The position numbers and the translations under genes are program-made. From CADEEN01 sp963816315 (lineage in GTDB: Bacteria > Pseudomonadota > Gammaproteobacteria > Burkholderiales > Burkholderiaceae_C): 64,000 nt of DNA. Shown in pieces: positions 1 to 7,573 of the stretch (its first letter is position 1; every line of letters begins with the position of its first letter). The notes under the pieces were generated by a model, which was given only the letters and a program-made list of their open reading frames with translations, was not told where the DNA came from and made no database searches. Location of the stretch: positions 248,001 to 312,000 of the forward strand of contig CAWFJZ010000029.1 of assembly GCA_963816315.1 (NCBI GenBank), read 5' to 3'.

Positions 1-234
1 GCGCTGAGGCCGAGGTTGCGGTGATCGGCGTGGTCGAGGTAGCTCGATGCGCGCACGGTCGGCTGCGGCCAGTTGCCGGGCGATGGCGCTGCTGCCATCG
101 CTCGAGCCATCGTCCACCAGCAACAGCTCCCAGTCGGTGAAGGTCTGGGCGACGACGCTGGCCACGGCCTCGGCGAGGAAGCGCTCTTCGTTCAGGAAGC
201 AGACGATGACCGAGACCGCGGGCTCGCGCTGCAT
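1..234 (-). CDS. Glycosyltransferase family 2, N-terminal part (runs off the window)
   Basis: Only the N-terminal part lies in the window; the rest is beyond base 1. The ATG at 234 overlaps the stop of the upstream deacetylase gene (TGATG), so the two are translationally coupled. The protein opens with a Rossmann-like strand, VSVIVCFLNEERFL, followed by a VVAQTFTDWELLLVDDGSSD segment, which is the nucleotide-sugar binding core of GT-A family 2 enzymes. The text near the window edge continues as YLDHADHRNLGLS in another frame, as in intact homologues, so a single-base frameshift lies around 45-60. By family and neighbours it probably transfers a sugar during exopolysaccharide or glycan assembly; the substrate cannot be told. 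Confidence 0.75.
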   Translation of the reverse strand, partial: MQREPAVSVIVCFLNEERFLAEAVASVVAQTFTDWELLLVDDGSSDGSSAIARQLAAADRARIELPRPRRSPQPRPQR

Positions 235-1269
235 CACGGCACGCTGCGCAGCGCTCGCGCCAAGGTGTCGCCGTCCCAGTCGCCGACGGCGATGCGCGGC
301 AGTTGGAACGGGTCCGTGCGCGCGCGCACGGCGGCGGCTTCGGTGGTGCACGACGAGCGGAAGCCGGCTTCGCGAACCAGGGCCGCGGTGTCGGCGCCCT
401 GGTCGCCGAAGGGATAGGCAAAGCTCGACCACGGGCCGGCCGACGAGCGCTTCGAGCTGCGCCTTGCTGTGCCCGATCTCCGTGCGTTGCGCGCTTGGCG
501 TCAGCGTTGACAGCGCTGCGTGCGTCACCGAGTGCGCGCCGATCTCGATCAACGGGCTCGCCGCCAGCGCCTGCGCCTGCTCGCGCGACAGCGGCCGCGG
601 CACGTCGGCACTGTCCGCGCCGCTCCAGCGCGCGATCTGGTCGAGCGCCAGCGTGCGATCGGCTTCGGCCAGCGGCCGCAACCATCCCCAGACCTGGCGA
701 TAGAAGCCCAGCCGCGCGCTGGCGGGTGCCTCGTCGGCGTGGCGGCGCCGATCGGCCGCGCGGTCCGCCGCGTCGTAGCGCGCTGCCGCGTGCAGGGTGA
801 TGCGCTTTTGATCGCCGCCCACGTCCAACGCCAGCGCAGGCGGCAACAGATCGGGGCCGAGCAACAGGCCCGCCAGCCGGTCCCACCAGAACGCTTGTTC
901 GCCGCCGACGACGCCCGCGGTGCAGAACACGGTGGCCGGCATGTCGAACGCCTCGAGCACGGGCAAGGCGGCCAGCAGGTTGTCGCGGTAGCCATCGTCG
1001 AACGTCACGACCACCGCCTTGCGCGGGCAGCGGCCTTGTTCGAGTTCGCGGGTCAGATCGTCCAGGCGCATCGGCCGCCGCGTTCGGCGCAGCAGGTCCA
1101 TCTGCGCGGCGAAGTTCTTCGGCGACACGCAGAGCTGCCAGGGGTCGAGGTCGTCTTCGGCGATGCGGTGGTACATCAGGATCAGCGGCGGCGGCGTCAC
1201 CGCGTCGGCGAGCCGGCGCCAACGCCGCTGAAGGCGCTGCCCGAGAACGTTGCCGGCGCTGGTGATCAC
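234..1269 (-). CDS. Polysaccharide deacetylase family protein (frameshifted near 432)
   Basis: This is a NodB-homology carbohydrate esterase of about 345 residues once one frameshift is corrected. The metal-binding aspartate motif TFDDGYRDN lies about residues 80-90 and a distal HSVTH motif about residue 245, both diagnostic for the family. Such enzymes remove N-acetyl groups from amino sugars of exopolysaccharide or peptidoglycan. I chose the GTG at 1269 because it overlaps the stop of the upstream methyltransferase. At about 432-436 an extra G breaks the frame; removing it restores SSFAYPFGDQGADT, the usual C-terminal core. The gene ends on the start codon of the next glycosyltransferase, so the methyltransferase, deacetylase and glycosyltransferase form one operon. 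Confidence 0.82.
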
Positions 1270-1920
1270 GGTTTGCGCGCGCGCACGGCCACGATGACCG
1301 GAAAGCAGGCATCGTTCACGGCCAGCTTGGCGGTGTCGACCTCTTCGACAGCCAGCCCCTGCAGGAACGCCGTGGCCGCGAAGACATTGCCGTGGCTCTC
1401 GACGTGAACGTTGTCGGCGCCGAAGACCTCGCCGAACAGCCGCGTGGCGGCGGCGGGCGGTGAGCGACCAGAACCAGTCGGCGCCCCACTCGCCGCGATC
1501 GATGCGGCTGATGCCCGGCACCGTGAGCAGCACCACGCCGCCGGGCTTCAGGCCGCGGTGCATCTCGGCGACGGCGGCGTGCATGTCGAAGATGAGGTGC
1601 AGGGTCTGTGTGAGCACCAGGCAGTCGAAGGCGGCGGCCGGCAAGGTGCCGGGCCGCGACAGGTCGCCGACGAGGGTGGCGGCCGGGTTGTCGGCGCTGA
1701 CATGCAGCACGTCCTGCTGCGTGATGCGTTGCCCGCCGAAGCGGCGGCAGTACGCATCGTCGCCGACCTCCAGCACCCGGCCCGCGATGTCGCCGGCGTT
1801 GCCGCGCAGGAACTGCTCGATGTAGAAGCGATCGATCGGCGTGCCGCGCTCGAAGCCGAAGTCGTCGCTGATCGGCTCGACGTTGCCGAGGTCGCCGAAG
1901 CGCACCGAGCCGAGCGCACG
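1266..1920 (-). CDS. Class I SAM-dependent methyltransferase (frameshifted near 1453; 5' boundary uncertain)
   Basis: The readable protein includes FERGTPIDRFYIEQFL, then GRVLEVGDDAY (SAM-binding motif I), FDCLVLTQTLHLI and RGLKPGGVVLLTVPG, which follow the order of a Rossmann methyltransferase. This type is commonly encoded next to glycosyltransferases in polysaccharide clusters. An extra C in a CCC run near 1453 shifts the frame; correcting it gives WSLTAAAATRLFGEVF and then the true end VIVAVRARKP. The 5' limit is not clear. No convincing start codon separates it from the upstream glycosyltransferase, so it could be a separate gene starting near 1905-1990 or the C-terminal half of a glycosyltransferase-methyltransferase fusion. 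Confidence 0.7.
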
Positions 1921-2926
1921 CGGCGCTGCGCGCGCCGCTGCGGCAGGCAGGCGGCGGCGAGCCGAGCTGCTGCCAACGCCCGCGCGATCGTCCCCGGCGA
2001 GGTGCACAGGGCTTGCAGCACGCCGCGCGCCGCGGCGCCCAGCGACCGATCGCGTGGCCCAGCGGCGCCGGGTGGCGCCGAGCATCTCGGACGCGTAGTA
2101 GCTGCGCCATCGGCGCCGCCCCTGTTGCCAGTCGCGCGGCGCCGCGCCCAGCGCCCGCGCCGTCTGCTCATGGCGAGCGTGAACGCGCAGCGCCCAATCG
2201 AGCATCTCGCGGTGGTTGGACGACATGTTGCCGCCATGCCAGCGGTACTCCGCCACCCGTTGCGGGTGCGAGGCGATCGGGCCGTCGCGCGCCATGCGCA
2301 GGTAGACGTCGTAGTCTTCGCAGCGCTTCGACCGCGGGTCGAAGCCGCCGCTGGCGACCAGGCGCGCCCTGTCGTACATGACCGTGGCGTGCATGCCGAT
2401 CTGGTTGCCGCGCAGCATGTCACGGTAGGGCTGCGGGACTGACCGGGTGGTAGATGTCTGTTGCCGAAGGACATGTCCATGCTGGTCGATGAGCCGGTAG
2501 CCGCCATAGACGAATCCGCAGTCACGCAGCGCCGGCGAAGCAAGCCAGGCCCGCCGCGATCGCGTTGGGCAGCAGCCGATCGTCGGCATCGAGGAACACC
2601 ACCTTGTCGCTGCGCACGGCCTTCAAGCCGGCATTGCGCGCGGCCGACAGGCCCTGGTTGTTCTGCCTGCAGCAGCTTCACTGCCGCGCATTGCGCGACC
2701 ACGGCGGCCGGGTCGTCGGTGGAGCCGTCGTCAACGACGAGATCTCGGCGGCGGGATGGGTCTGGGCTAGAACGCTATGGATGGCTTCCAGGAGAAAGCG
2801 GGCATGGTTGTACGTCGTGATGACGACGGCCACGGTTGTTTTGTCCGATGCGTGGCGCGCTGCGCTCAAGTTGTGTGCTCCGCCCGGTGGCGGCCCAATT
2901 GTGGTCGGATCGGTAACACGGGTCAA
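1921..2926 (-). CDS. Glycosyltransferase family 2 (several frameshifts)
   Basis: The N-terminus has the GT-A core VAVVITTYNHARFLLEAIHS followed, after a frame change near 2705, by VDDGSTDDPAAVV. Another change near 2655 leads to NQGLSAARNAGLKA and FLDADDRLLPNA, and a later frame gives IGMHATVMYDRA and CEDYDVYLRMAR, which match the acceptor-side region of family 2 enzymes. It probably adds a sugar in polysaccharide synthesis. The only start in this frame near the conserved N-terminus is the TTG at 2926, so the true start is uncertain. The C-terminus runs into the methyltransferase domain without a clear stop once frameshifts are allowed for. Gene identity is sound; exact coordinates are approximate. 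Confidence 0.68.
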
Positions 2927-2951
2927 ATTGCCATAGGAGGGGCCTTGGGGT

Positions 2952-3038
2952 TCAACCCTTCGGCGAGCGCTTGTCGATGAAGGCCTGTACGCCGTCTTGC
3001 GCGCACGCGTCCATCATGTTGCAGGCCATCGTCTTGGC
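2952..3038 (-). pseudogene. 3' remnant of an enoyl-CoA hydratase/crotonase gene
   Basis: A short minus-strand frame reads AKTMACNMMDACAQDGVQAF then IDKRSPKG and a stop. The ending ACAQDGVQAFIDKR is typical of the last helix of crotonase-family enoyl-CoA hydratases. It is closed upstream by an in-frame TGA, and no further crotonase sequence follows. I read it as the surviving tail of a deleted gene. It sits between the glycosyltransferase start and the glutathione peroxidase gene. Confidence 0.45.
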
Positions 3039-3132
3039 CGCTCATGGCAGCCCTCGGATGTGAATACACCGCAGCGCACCACGGACGATCGATCTGCGGC
3101 AACATGGGATCAACACCTTCGGAGTCTCGCCG

Positions 3133-3689
3133 ATGAAACGCCTCTTTGTCCTGATCGCCGCCGTCGTGGCTCGGTGCGCCGGCCGCAGCGCAGGCCGAAA
3201 CCGCCTGTCCGGCGCTGCTGCAGCACACCATCAACCGCCTGCAGGACGACAAGCCGCAGGCGTTGTGCCAGTACAGCGGCAAGGTGCTGCTGGTCGTCAA
3301 CACCGCCAGCCAATGCGGCTACACGCCGCAGTACAAGGGCCTGGAGGCGCTGCACGGCAAGTACGCGGCGCAGGGCCTGGTGGTGATGGGCTTTCCGGCC
3401 AACGACTTCGGCGGCCAGGAGCCCGGCGACGCGAAGAAGATCGCCGAGACCTGCTTCAACTTCTACGGCGTGCAGTTCCCGATGTTCAACAAGATCAGCG
3501 TCGTCGGCACCGGCACGCACCCGCTGTATGCGTCGCTGGCCAAGGCCACCGGCCAGCAAGCCGGAATGGAACTTCCACAAGTACCTGGTCGATCGGCGCG
3601 GCGTCGTGGTGGCCAGCTTTGCCAGCGACGTGGCGCCGCAGGACAAGCGCATCGTCGCCGAGGTGGAGAAGTTGCTGGCGGCGCGCTGA
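3133..3689 (+). CDS. Glutathione peroxidase family protein, exported (two frameshifts)
   Basis: It reduces peroxides with thiols. A signal peptide starts at the ATG at 3133 (MKRLFVLIAAVVA) and, after a missing base near 3171, ends in an Ala-rich AAAQA site, so the enzyme is probably periplasmic. The catalytic motif NTASQCGYTPQYKGLE carries cysteine rather than selenocysteine. The FPANDFGGQEPG motif is intact. Near 3559 an extra A (CAAG for CAG) shifts the frame; correcting it gives PEWNFHKYLVD, the third family motif, and a natural end at AAR. The length of about 185 residues is normal for the family. It stands alone, upstream of the ParD-like promoter. Confidence 0.85.
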
Positions 3690-3705
3690 GCTGCAGGCGC
3701 CCGGA

Positions 3706-3734
3706 TTGACATGTGGCAGATTGCCACATATTGT
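3706..3734 (+). promoter_or_regulatory. Promoter with overlapping palindromic operator for the ParD-like gene
   Basis: TTGACA at 3706-3711 is a consensus -35 box, and TATTGT at 3729-3734 lies 17 bases downstream as a -10. Between and over them is a perfect inverted repeat, ATGTGGCA-GAT-TGCCACAT, at 3711-3729. The antitoxin ATG is at 3741, so the transcript would be almost leaderless. A palindrome overlapping the promoter of a ribbon-helix-helix antitoxin gene is the usual arrangement for autorepression. Confidence 0.6.
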
Positions 3735-3740
3735 CAGGGC

Positions 3741-4124
3741 ATGGCGCAGTCGATCCGCATCTCCGATGAATGCTATGAAGCCGCCCAGCGGGTGGCGCAG
3801 GGCATGAACCGCTCTCTGGCCCAACAGCTCGAACACTGGGTGCGGTTGGGCATGCGCGTTGAACTCGGCCTCACGGCTGGCCAAACCCTGGCGTTGCTGC
3901 AAGCACCGACGAAGGTCGTGGCCTGGGCTGCGTCGGCGTCGAAGGGTGCCGGCACGACAAGCGGCTCGCACGACCGCGCGGCACTCCGCCACGCCAGGTT
4001 GGAAGCCGATGTGGCGGCGGGCCGCCGCAGCGCCGACAGCCTGATTGCGATTCCTTCGCGCCTGGCCCGGCGGGCCAAGCTCAGCTTCCCGGCCGCTGCG
4101 TTCGGCGCCGGCAACTCTTGGTAG
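3741..4124 (+). CDS. ParD-like (DUF3423-type) antitoxin
   Basis: The protein has about 127 residues. Its N-terminus MAQSIRISDECYEAAQRVAQ and the following NRSLAQQLEHWVRLG match the ribbon-helix-helix DNA-binding half of the ParD-like antitoxin family. The C-terminal ADVAAGRRSADSL and the end RRAKLSFPAAAFGAGNSW match the conserved tail of that family. I chose the ATG at 3741 because it fits the family start; an in-frame ATG at 3711 would lie inside the palindromic operator. The stop at 4124 overlaps the start of the next gene, so the two products are probably made together. By analogy it represses its own promoter and neutralises the partner protein; that is inference. Confidence 0.72.
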   Translation: MAQSIRISDECYEAAQRVAQGMNRSLAQQLEHWVRLGMRVELGLTAGQTLALLQAPTKVVAWAASASKGAGTTSGSHDRAALRHARLEADVAAGRRSADSLIAIPSRLARRAKLSFPAAAFGAGNSW

Positions 4125-4981
4125 CCGGCCGCAAGAGCGAGGCGGTCACGCCTCCCGCAGTCATCGAAAAGCTGTTGCGCGTCGCCGGCGACGAAGTGGT
4201 GCTGGTCGGCGGTCAATCGCTCGGTTTCTGGATGCATCGCTTTGGTCTGACCTTGCCCGACGGCGTGGCCGCGATCTCGCACGACACCGACTTCTTGGCG
4301 CCCTCTGCCGCAGATCGCGCTGTGGTCGATCGCTTTGCAAAAGCGATCGGCGGCTCGGCTCACTATCCGCATCTCAAGGAAACGCCGGGCCGCTCCCAAG
4401 TTTCCTTGACCCCCTCGGGGGGCCTGACGCGAAGAGGCAGGTTTGGGGGCGCTACGAAAGCGCTGACCGCGCTGGTCGGTCAGGCCAGCCTGGACATCTC
4501 CGACGAAGAAGCCGTCAACGTCGATGTGATCCACACCGTGTTGGGTCTGCAAGCCGGGCAGGTGCGCGGGCGTGCCGTCCAGGCGACGCTCGGCAAGCAT
4601 GTCTTCCTGGTCATGCACCCGTTGGACGTGCTGCAGAGCCGCTTGACGAACCTCTATCAACTCGCGGAGAAGCAGAACCCGAAAGGCGTGATGCAGCTGT
4701 CGATGGCGATCGATGCGGTGCGCGAGTTCCTGCGTCACGAGTCGGTGGCCGCCCCGCTCGTGGGGACGGCGCGCCGCAGTCCGCTACAAGGCTACGTCTC
4801 GGCGATCGAGCGTATGGCCGTGCAGGACGCAGGCCGCAAGGTAGCGCGGCGTTTTGATCTGCATGTTGCCGATGCCATCGACCCATCGTTGATTCCCGCC
4901 GGGCTGTTCTGGACCAAGCGCTGGCCAGCTCTGCGCAAGCTGATGTCGCCGGGGTACGCTTCGCATTTCGATCCCCCATGA
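4118..4981 (+). CDS. Nucleotidyltransferase-like protein, putative toxin partner of the ParD-like antitoxin
   Basis: A 287-residue protein. Residues about 24-50 read VVLVGGQSLGFWMHRFG and then SHDTDFLAP; a GG motif followed by DxD is the metal-nucleotide signature of DNA polymerase beta-type nucleotidyltransferases. VNVDVIHTVLG near residue 130 supplies a third acidic position. The C-terminal half is helical. The start is weak: a TTG at 4118 overlapping the antitoxin stop. Residues about 90-115 are encoded by a genomic palindromic repeat that keeps the frame open (separate entry). Gene order and overlap suggest a toxin-antitoxin pair, as in other systems with nucleotidyltransferase toxins, but this pairing is inferred. 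It could instead be a housekeeping tRNA or small-molecule nucleotidyltransferase. Confidence 0.6.
   Translation: MVAGRKSEAVTPPAVIEKLLRVAGDEVVLVGGQSLGFWMHRFGLTLPDGVAAISHDTDFLAPSAADRAVVDRFAKAIGGSAHYPHLKETPGRSQVSLTPSGGLTRRGRFGGATKALTALVGQASLDISDEEAVNVDVIHTVLGLQAGQVRGRAVQATLGKHVFLVMHPLDVLQSRLTNLYQLAEKQNPKGVMQLSMAIDAVREFLRHESVAAPLVGTARRSPLQGYVSAIERMAVQDAGRKVARRFDLHVADAIDPSLIPAGLFWTKRWPALRKLMSPGYASHFDPP
4387..4460. repeat. Palindromic intergenic-type repeat inserted inside a coding sequence
   Basis: The stretch contains GGGCCGCTCCCAAG and the palindrome CCCCCTCGGGGGG, the same words found in the intergenic repeats at 16.4, 19.2, 20.05 and 50.45 kb. Here it lies within the nucleotidyltransferase-like gene and adds roughly 25 Ser/Gly/Arg-rich residues without a stop or frame change. 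Confidence 0.6.
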
Positions 4982-5823
4982 TGCAACGCCGCACCGCCAT
5001 CGCCGCGCTCGCTGCCAGCGGCTGCACGCTGCCGCTCGCCTCACGCGCTGCGCCGGCACTGCCGACAGCCGAGGCGGTGCCCGGCGGCGTTGCCGTGGTC
5101 GAGCTCGGCGCTGCATCGTCGGCGCCGCGCCCATCGGCCACCTTCGGCGGCAAGCCGGTGCTGGTGGTGGCGCGCGACGAGGCCTGGGTCGCGATCGTCG
5201 GCATCGGCCTGTCGGCCGACGCGGCACAGCCGCAGTCTCTGGCCGTGCAGGGCGCCGACAGCCTTGCGCGCGAAGTGGTGTTCGCCTTGCAAGGCAAGCG
5301 CTACGCCGAGCAGCGGCTGACCGTCGAGCCCAAGCATGTCGAACTGTCGCCGAAAGACCTGGCGCGCCACGAGCGCGAGCGCGTGCACCTGGCCGAGGTG
5401 CTGCGCCGCTTCAGTGACAAGACGCCCGAGACGCTGCGCCTGGTCACGCCGACCAGCGGGCCGCGCTCGTCGTCGTTCGGCCTGCGCCGCGTCTTCAACG
5501 GCCAGTCGCGCAATCCGCACAGCGGCATGGACATCGCCGCGCCCACCGGCACGCCGGTGCTCGCCGCCGCCGCCGGCGAGGTGCTGGACAGCGGCGACTA
5601 CTTCTTCAACGGCAACACCGTCATCGTCGATCACGGCCAGGGTTTCCTGACGCTGTACTGCCACCTCTCGGCAATCACCACCACGCGCGGCGCCGCGGTG
5701 GCGGCCGGCGCGCCGATCGGCAAGGTCGGCGCCACCGGCCGCGCCACCGGCGCGCACCTGCACTTCAGCGTGTACCTCAACGCGCAGGCGGTGGACCCGG
5801 CGTTGTTCCTGCCGGCGGCATAA
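4978..5823 (+). CDS. M23 family metallopeptidase (LytM domain)
   Basis: A 281-residue exported peptidoglycan endopeptidase or amidase activator. The N-terminus MMQRRTAIAALAASGCTLPL resembles a twin-arginine or lipoprotein-like signal. The C-terminal LytM/peptidase M23 domain spans about residues 155-280. Its zinc ligands are visible in HSGMDIAAPTGTPV (first H and D) and HLHFSVYLN (HxH). All ligands are present, so it should be active, unlike EnvC-type relatives. The ATG overlaps the upstream stop by four bases (ATGA), placing it in the same transcript as the ParD-like pair, although its function is unrelated. Family assignment is firm; the exact bond cut is unknown. Confidence 0.88.
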   Translation: MMQRRTAIAALAASGCTLPLASRAAPALPTAEAVPGGVAVVELGAASSAPRPSATFGGKPVLVVARDEAWVAIVGIGLSADAAQPQSLAVQGADSLAREVVFALQGKRYAEQRLTVEPKHVELSPKDLARHERERVHLAEVLRRFSDKTPETLRLVTPTSGPRSSSFGLRRVFNGQSRNPHSGMDIAAPTGTPVLAAAAGEVLDSGDYFFNGNTVIVDHGQGFLTLYCHLSAITTTRGAAVAAGAPIGKVGATGRATGAHLHFSVYLNAQAVDPALFLPAA

Positions 5824-5837
5824 AAGGCACGAACGAC

Positions 5838-7151
5838 GTGACTCTGTCCAGCGTCTTTGCCCAGCTCGTCGCGCAGGTCGGCAAGGCAGCGATTGCGGTG
5901 CGGCGGCTGCAGGGGAGCGTGCGCGAGCAGGCCGTCGGCGCCACACCGACAATTCCCGCGGCCAAGCCGCAAGGCCGCCTGCCGACATTGAAGATGCCGA
6001 CCGCGCAGGGCTGGGCCGCGGGACAAACGCCGACTGCGGCGCCGGGCCTCGAAGTCAATGCCTTTGCCACGGGCCTCGTGCATCCGCGCTGGATGCATCT
6101 GCTGCCCAACGGCGACGTCACCGTGGCCGAAGCGCTGCAATCGGCCGGGCAGCCGAGCTCCGTGTTCGAGTACGCGATGATCGCCACGATGAGGCGCGCA
6201 GCGGCCGTCGGCGTGAGCCCGAACCGCATCACGCTGCTGCGCGATGCCGATGGCGACGGCGTCGCCGAAGTGCGCGAGACGTTTCTCGACGGCTTGCGCC
6301 AGCCGTTCGGCATGGCACTCGTCGGCGACACGTTCTACGTCGGCAACACCGATGGTGTGGTCGCCTTCCCGTACACGAGCGGCGCGACGCGCATCACCGC
6401 AGCGCCACGCCCACTCACGAGCTACAAGCCCGGCGGTCACTGGACGCGCAGCCTGCTGGTGAGCAACGACGGCCGCAAGCTCTACGTCGGCGTCGGCTCG
6501 CAGAGCAACATCGGTGACAGCGGCATGGCCGTCGAAGAAGGCCGCGCCTGCATCTACGAACTCGACATCGCCAGCGGTGCGCAACGCCTCTTCGCCTCCG
6601 GCTTGCGCAACCCCGTCGGCCTGGCGTGGGAGCCGAGCCGCGGTGCACTCTGGACGGTGGTCAACGAGCGCGACGGCCTCGGCGACGAAACGCCGCCCGA
6701 CTACCTGACCTCGGTGCGCGACGGCGGCTTCTACGGTTGGCCGTATTGCTACTGGGGGCAGACGGTGGATGACCGCGTGCCGCAAGACGCGGCGAAGGTG
6801 GCCACCGCCATCACGCCCGACTACGCGCTCGGCGGCCACACCGCCTCGCTCGGCCTGTGCTGGTTGCCCGCCGGCACGCTGCCGGGCTTCGACGAAGACG
6901 GCATGGTGATCGGCCAGCATGGTTCGTGGAACCGCAGCACGTTGTCCGGCTACCGCGTCGTCTTCGTGCCGTTTGCGAACGGCCATCCGTCAGGGCCGCC
7001 GCGCGACATCCTCACCGGCTTTTTGGCGCCGGACGAGAGCGTGTCGTACGGGCGGCCGGTCGGCGTGGCCCTCGGCCCCGGCGGTTGTCTGCTCGTTGCC
7101 GACGACGTCGGCAATGTGATCTGGCGCGTCGCCGCAGCAAGGGCAGCATGA
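5838..7151 (+). CDS. PQQ-dependent sugar dehydrogenase / sorbosone dehydrogenase family protein
   Basis: A 437-residue six-bladed beta-propeller of the soluble glucose/L-sorbosone dehydrogenase type. Family landmarks are PRWMHLLPNGDVTVAE, LDGLRQPFGMAL, SNDGRKLYVGVGS, ASGLRNPVGLAWEP and FYGWPYCYWG. Such enzymes oxidise sugars in the periplasm with pyrroloquinoline quinone. A GTG at 5838 is the most upstream start that includes the N-terminal helix; the segment up to about residue 65 is poorly conserved and hydrophobic and could be a membrane anchor. It overlaps the following RidA gene by ATGA. PQQ use is inferred from the family; no PQQ synthesis gene is in the window. Confidence 0.82.
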   Translation: MTLSSVFAQLVAQVGKAAIAVRRLQGSVREQAVGATPTIPAAKPQGRLPTLKMPTAQGWAAGQTPTAAPGLEVNAFATGLVHPRWMHLLPNGDVTVAEALQSAGQPSSVFEYAMIATMRRAAAVGVSPNRITLLRDADGDGVAEVRETFLDGLRQPFGMALVGDTFYVGNTDGVVAFPYTSGATRITAAPRPLTSYKPGGHWTRSLLVSNDGRKLYVGVGSQSNIGDSGMAVEEGRACIYELDIASGAQRLFASGLRNPVGLAWEPSRGALWTVVNERDGLGDETPPDYLTSVRDGGFYGWPYCYWGQTVDDRVPQDAAKVATAITPDYALGGHTASLGLCWLPAGTLPGFDEDGMVIGQHGSWNRSTLSGYRVVFVPFANGHPSGPPRDILTGFLAPDESVSYGRPVGVALGPGGCLLVADDVGNVIWRVAAARAA

Positions 7152-7564
7152 CACTGCGCTTTCACATGATCGCCGGCGCGCCCGACCCCGTGGCGCCGTT
7201 CAGCCATGCGGTCGAAGCCGACGGTTGGGTGCACGTCACCGGGCAGATGCCGTTTGCCGGCACGTTGATCGACGAGCCGTACCCCGAGGGCATCGAAGCG
7301 CAGACGCACCAGGTGATGCGCAACCTGCACACGGTGCTGCAAGGCTGCGCGCTCGACTGGCCGCAGGTGGTTTCGGCGCGTGTGTACCTGCTGCACTTCG
7401 AGCGCGACTACGCGGCGATGAACACGGTGTACGCCGGCTACTTTGCGCCGGGCCGCAGGCCGGCGCGCACCTGCGTCGGCGTCAGCGGGCTGGCCAAGGG
7501 GGCGCTGATCGAGATCGATCTGGTGGCGCGGCGCGAGCCCTCCGATAGCGTTCACAGGCCCTAG
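7148..7564 (+). CDS. RidA family protein (enamine/imine deaminase)
   Basis: A 138-residue member of the YjgF/YER057c/UK114 family, which hydrolyses reactive enamines and imines such as those released by PLP enzymes. The active-site arginine lies in RTCVGVSGLAKGALIEID, with the conserved glutamate following in the same strand. GWVHVTGQMPF is the first family motif. The ATG at 7148 overlaps the stop of the sugar dehydrogenase. The substrate may not be the classic aminoacrylate, since distant family members vary. Confidence 0.85.
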   Translation: MTLRFHMIAGAPDPVAPFSHAVEADGWVHVTGQMPFAGTLIDEPYPEGIEAQTHQVMRNLHTVLQGCALDWPQVVSARVYLLHFERDYAAMNTVYAGYFAPGRRPARTCVGVSGLAKGALIEIDLVARREPSDSVHRP

Positions 7565-7573
7565 CAAGTGTCG

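Noticed and set aside
4387..4460. Insertion sequence fragment
   Set aside because: No transposase, terminal inverted repeats or target duplication; the words match short intergenic repeats instead.
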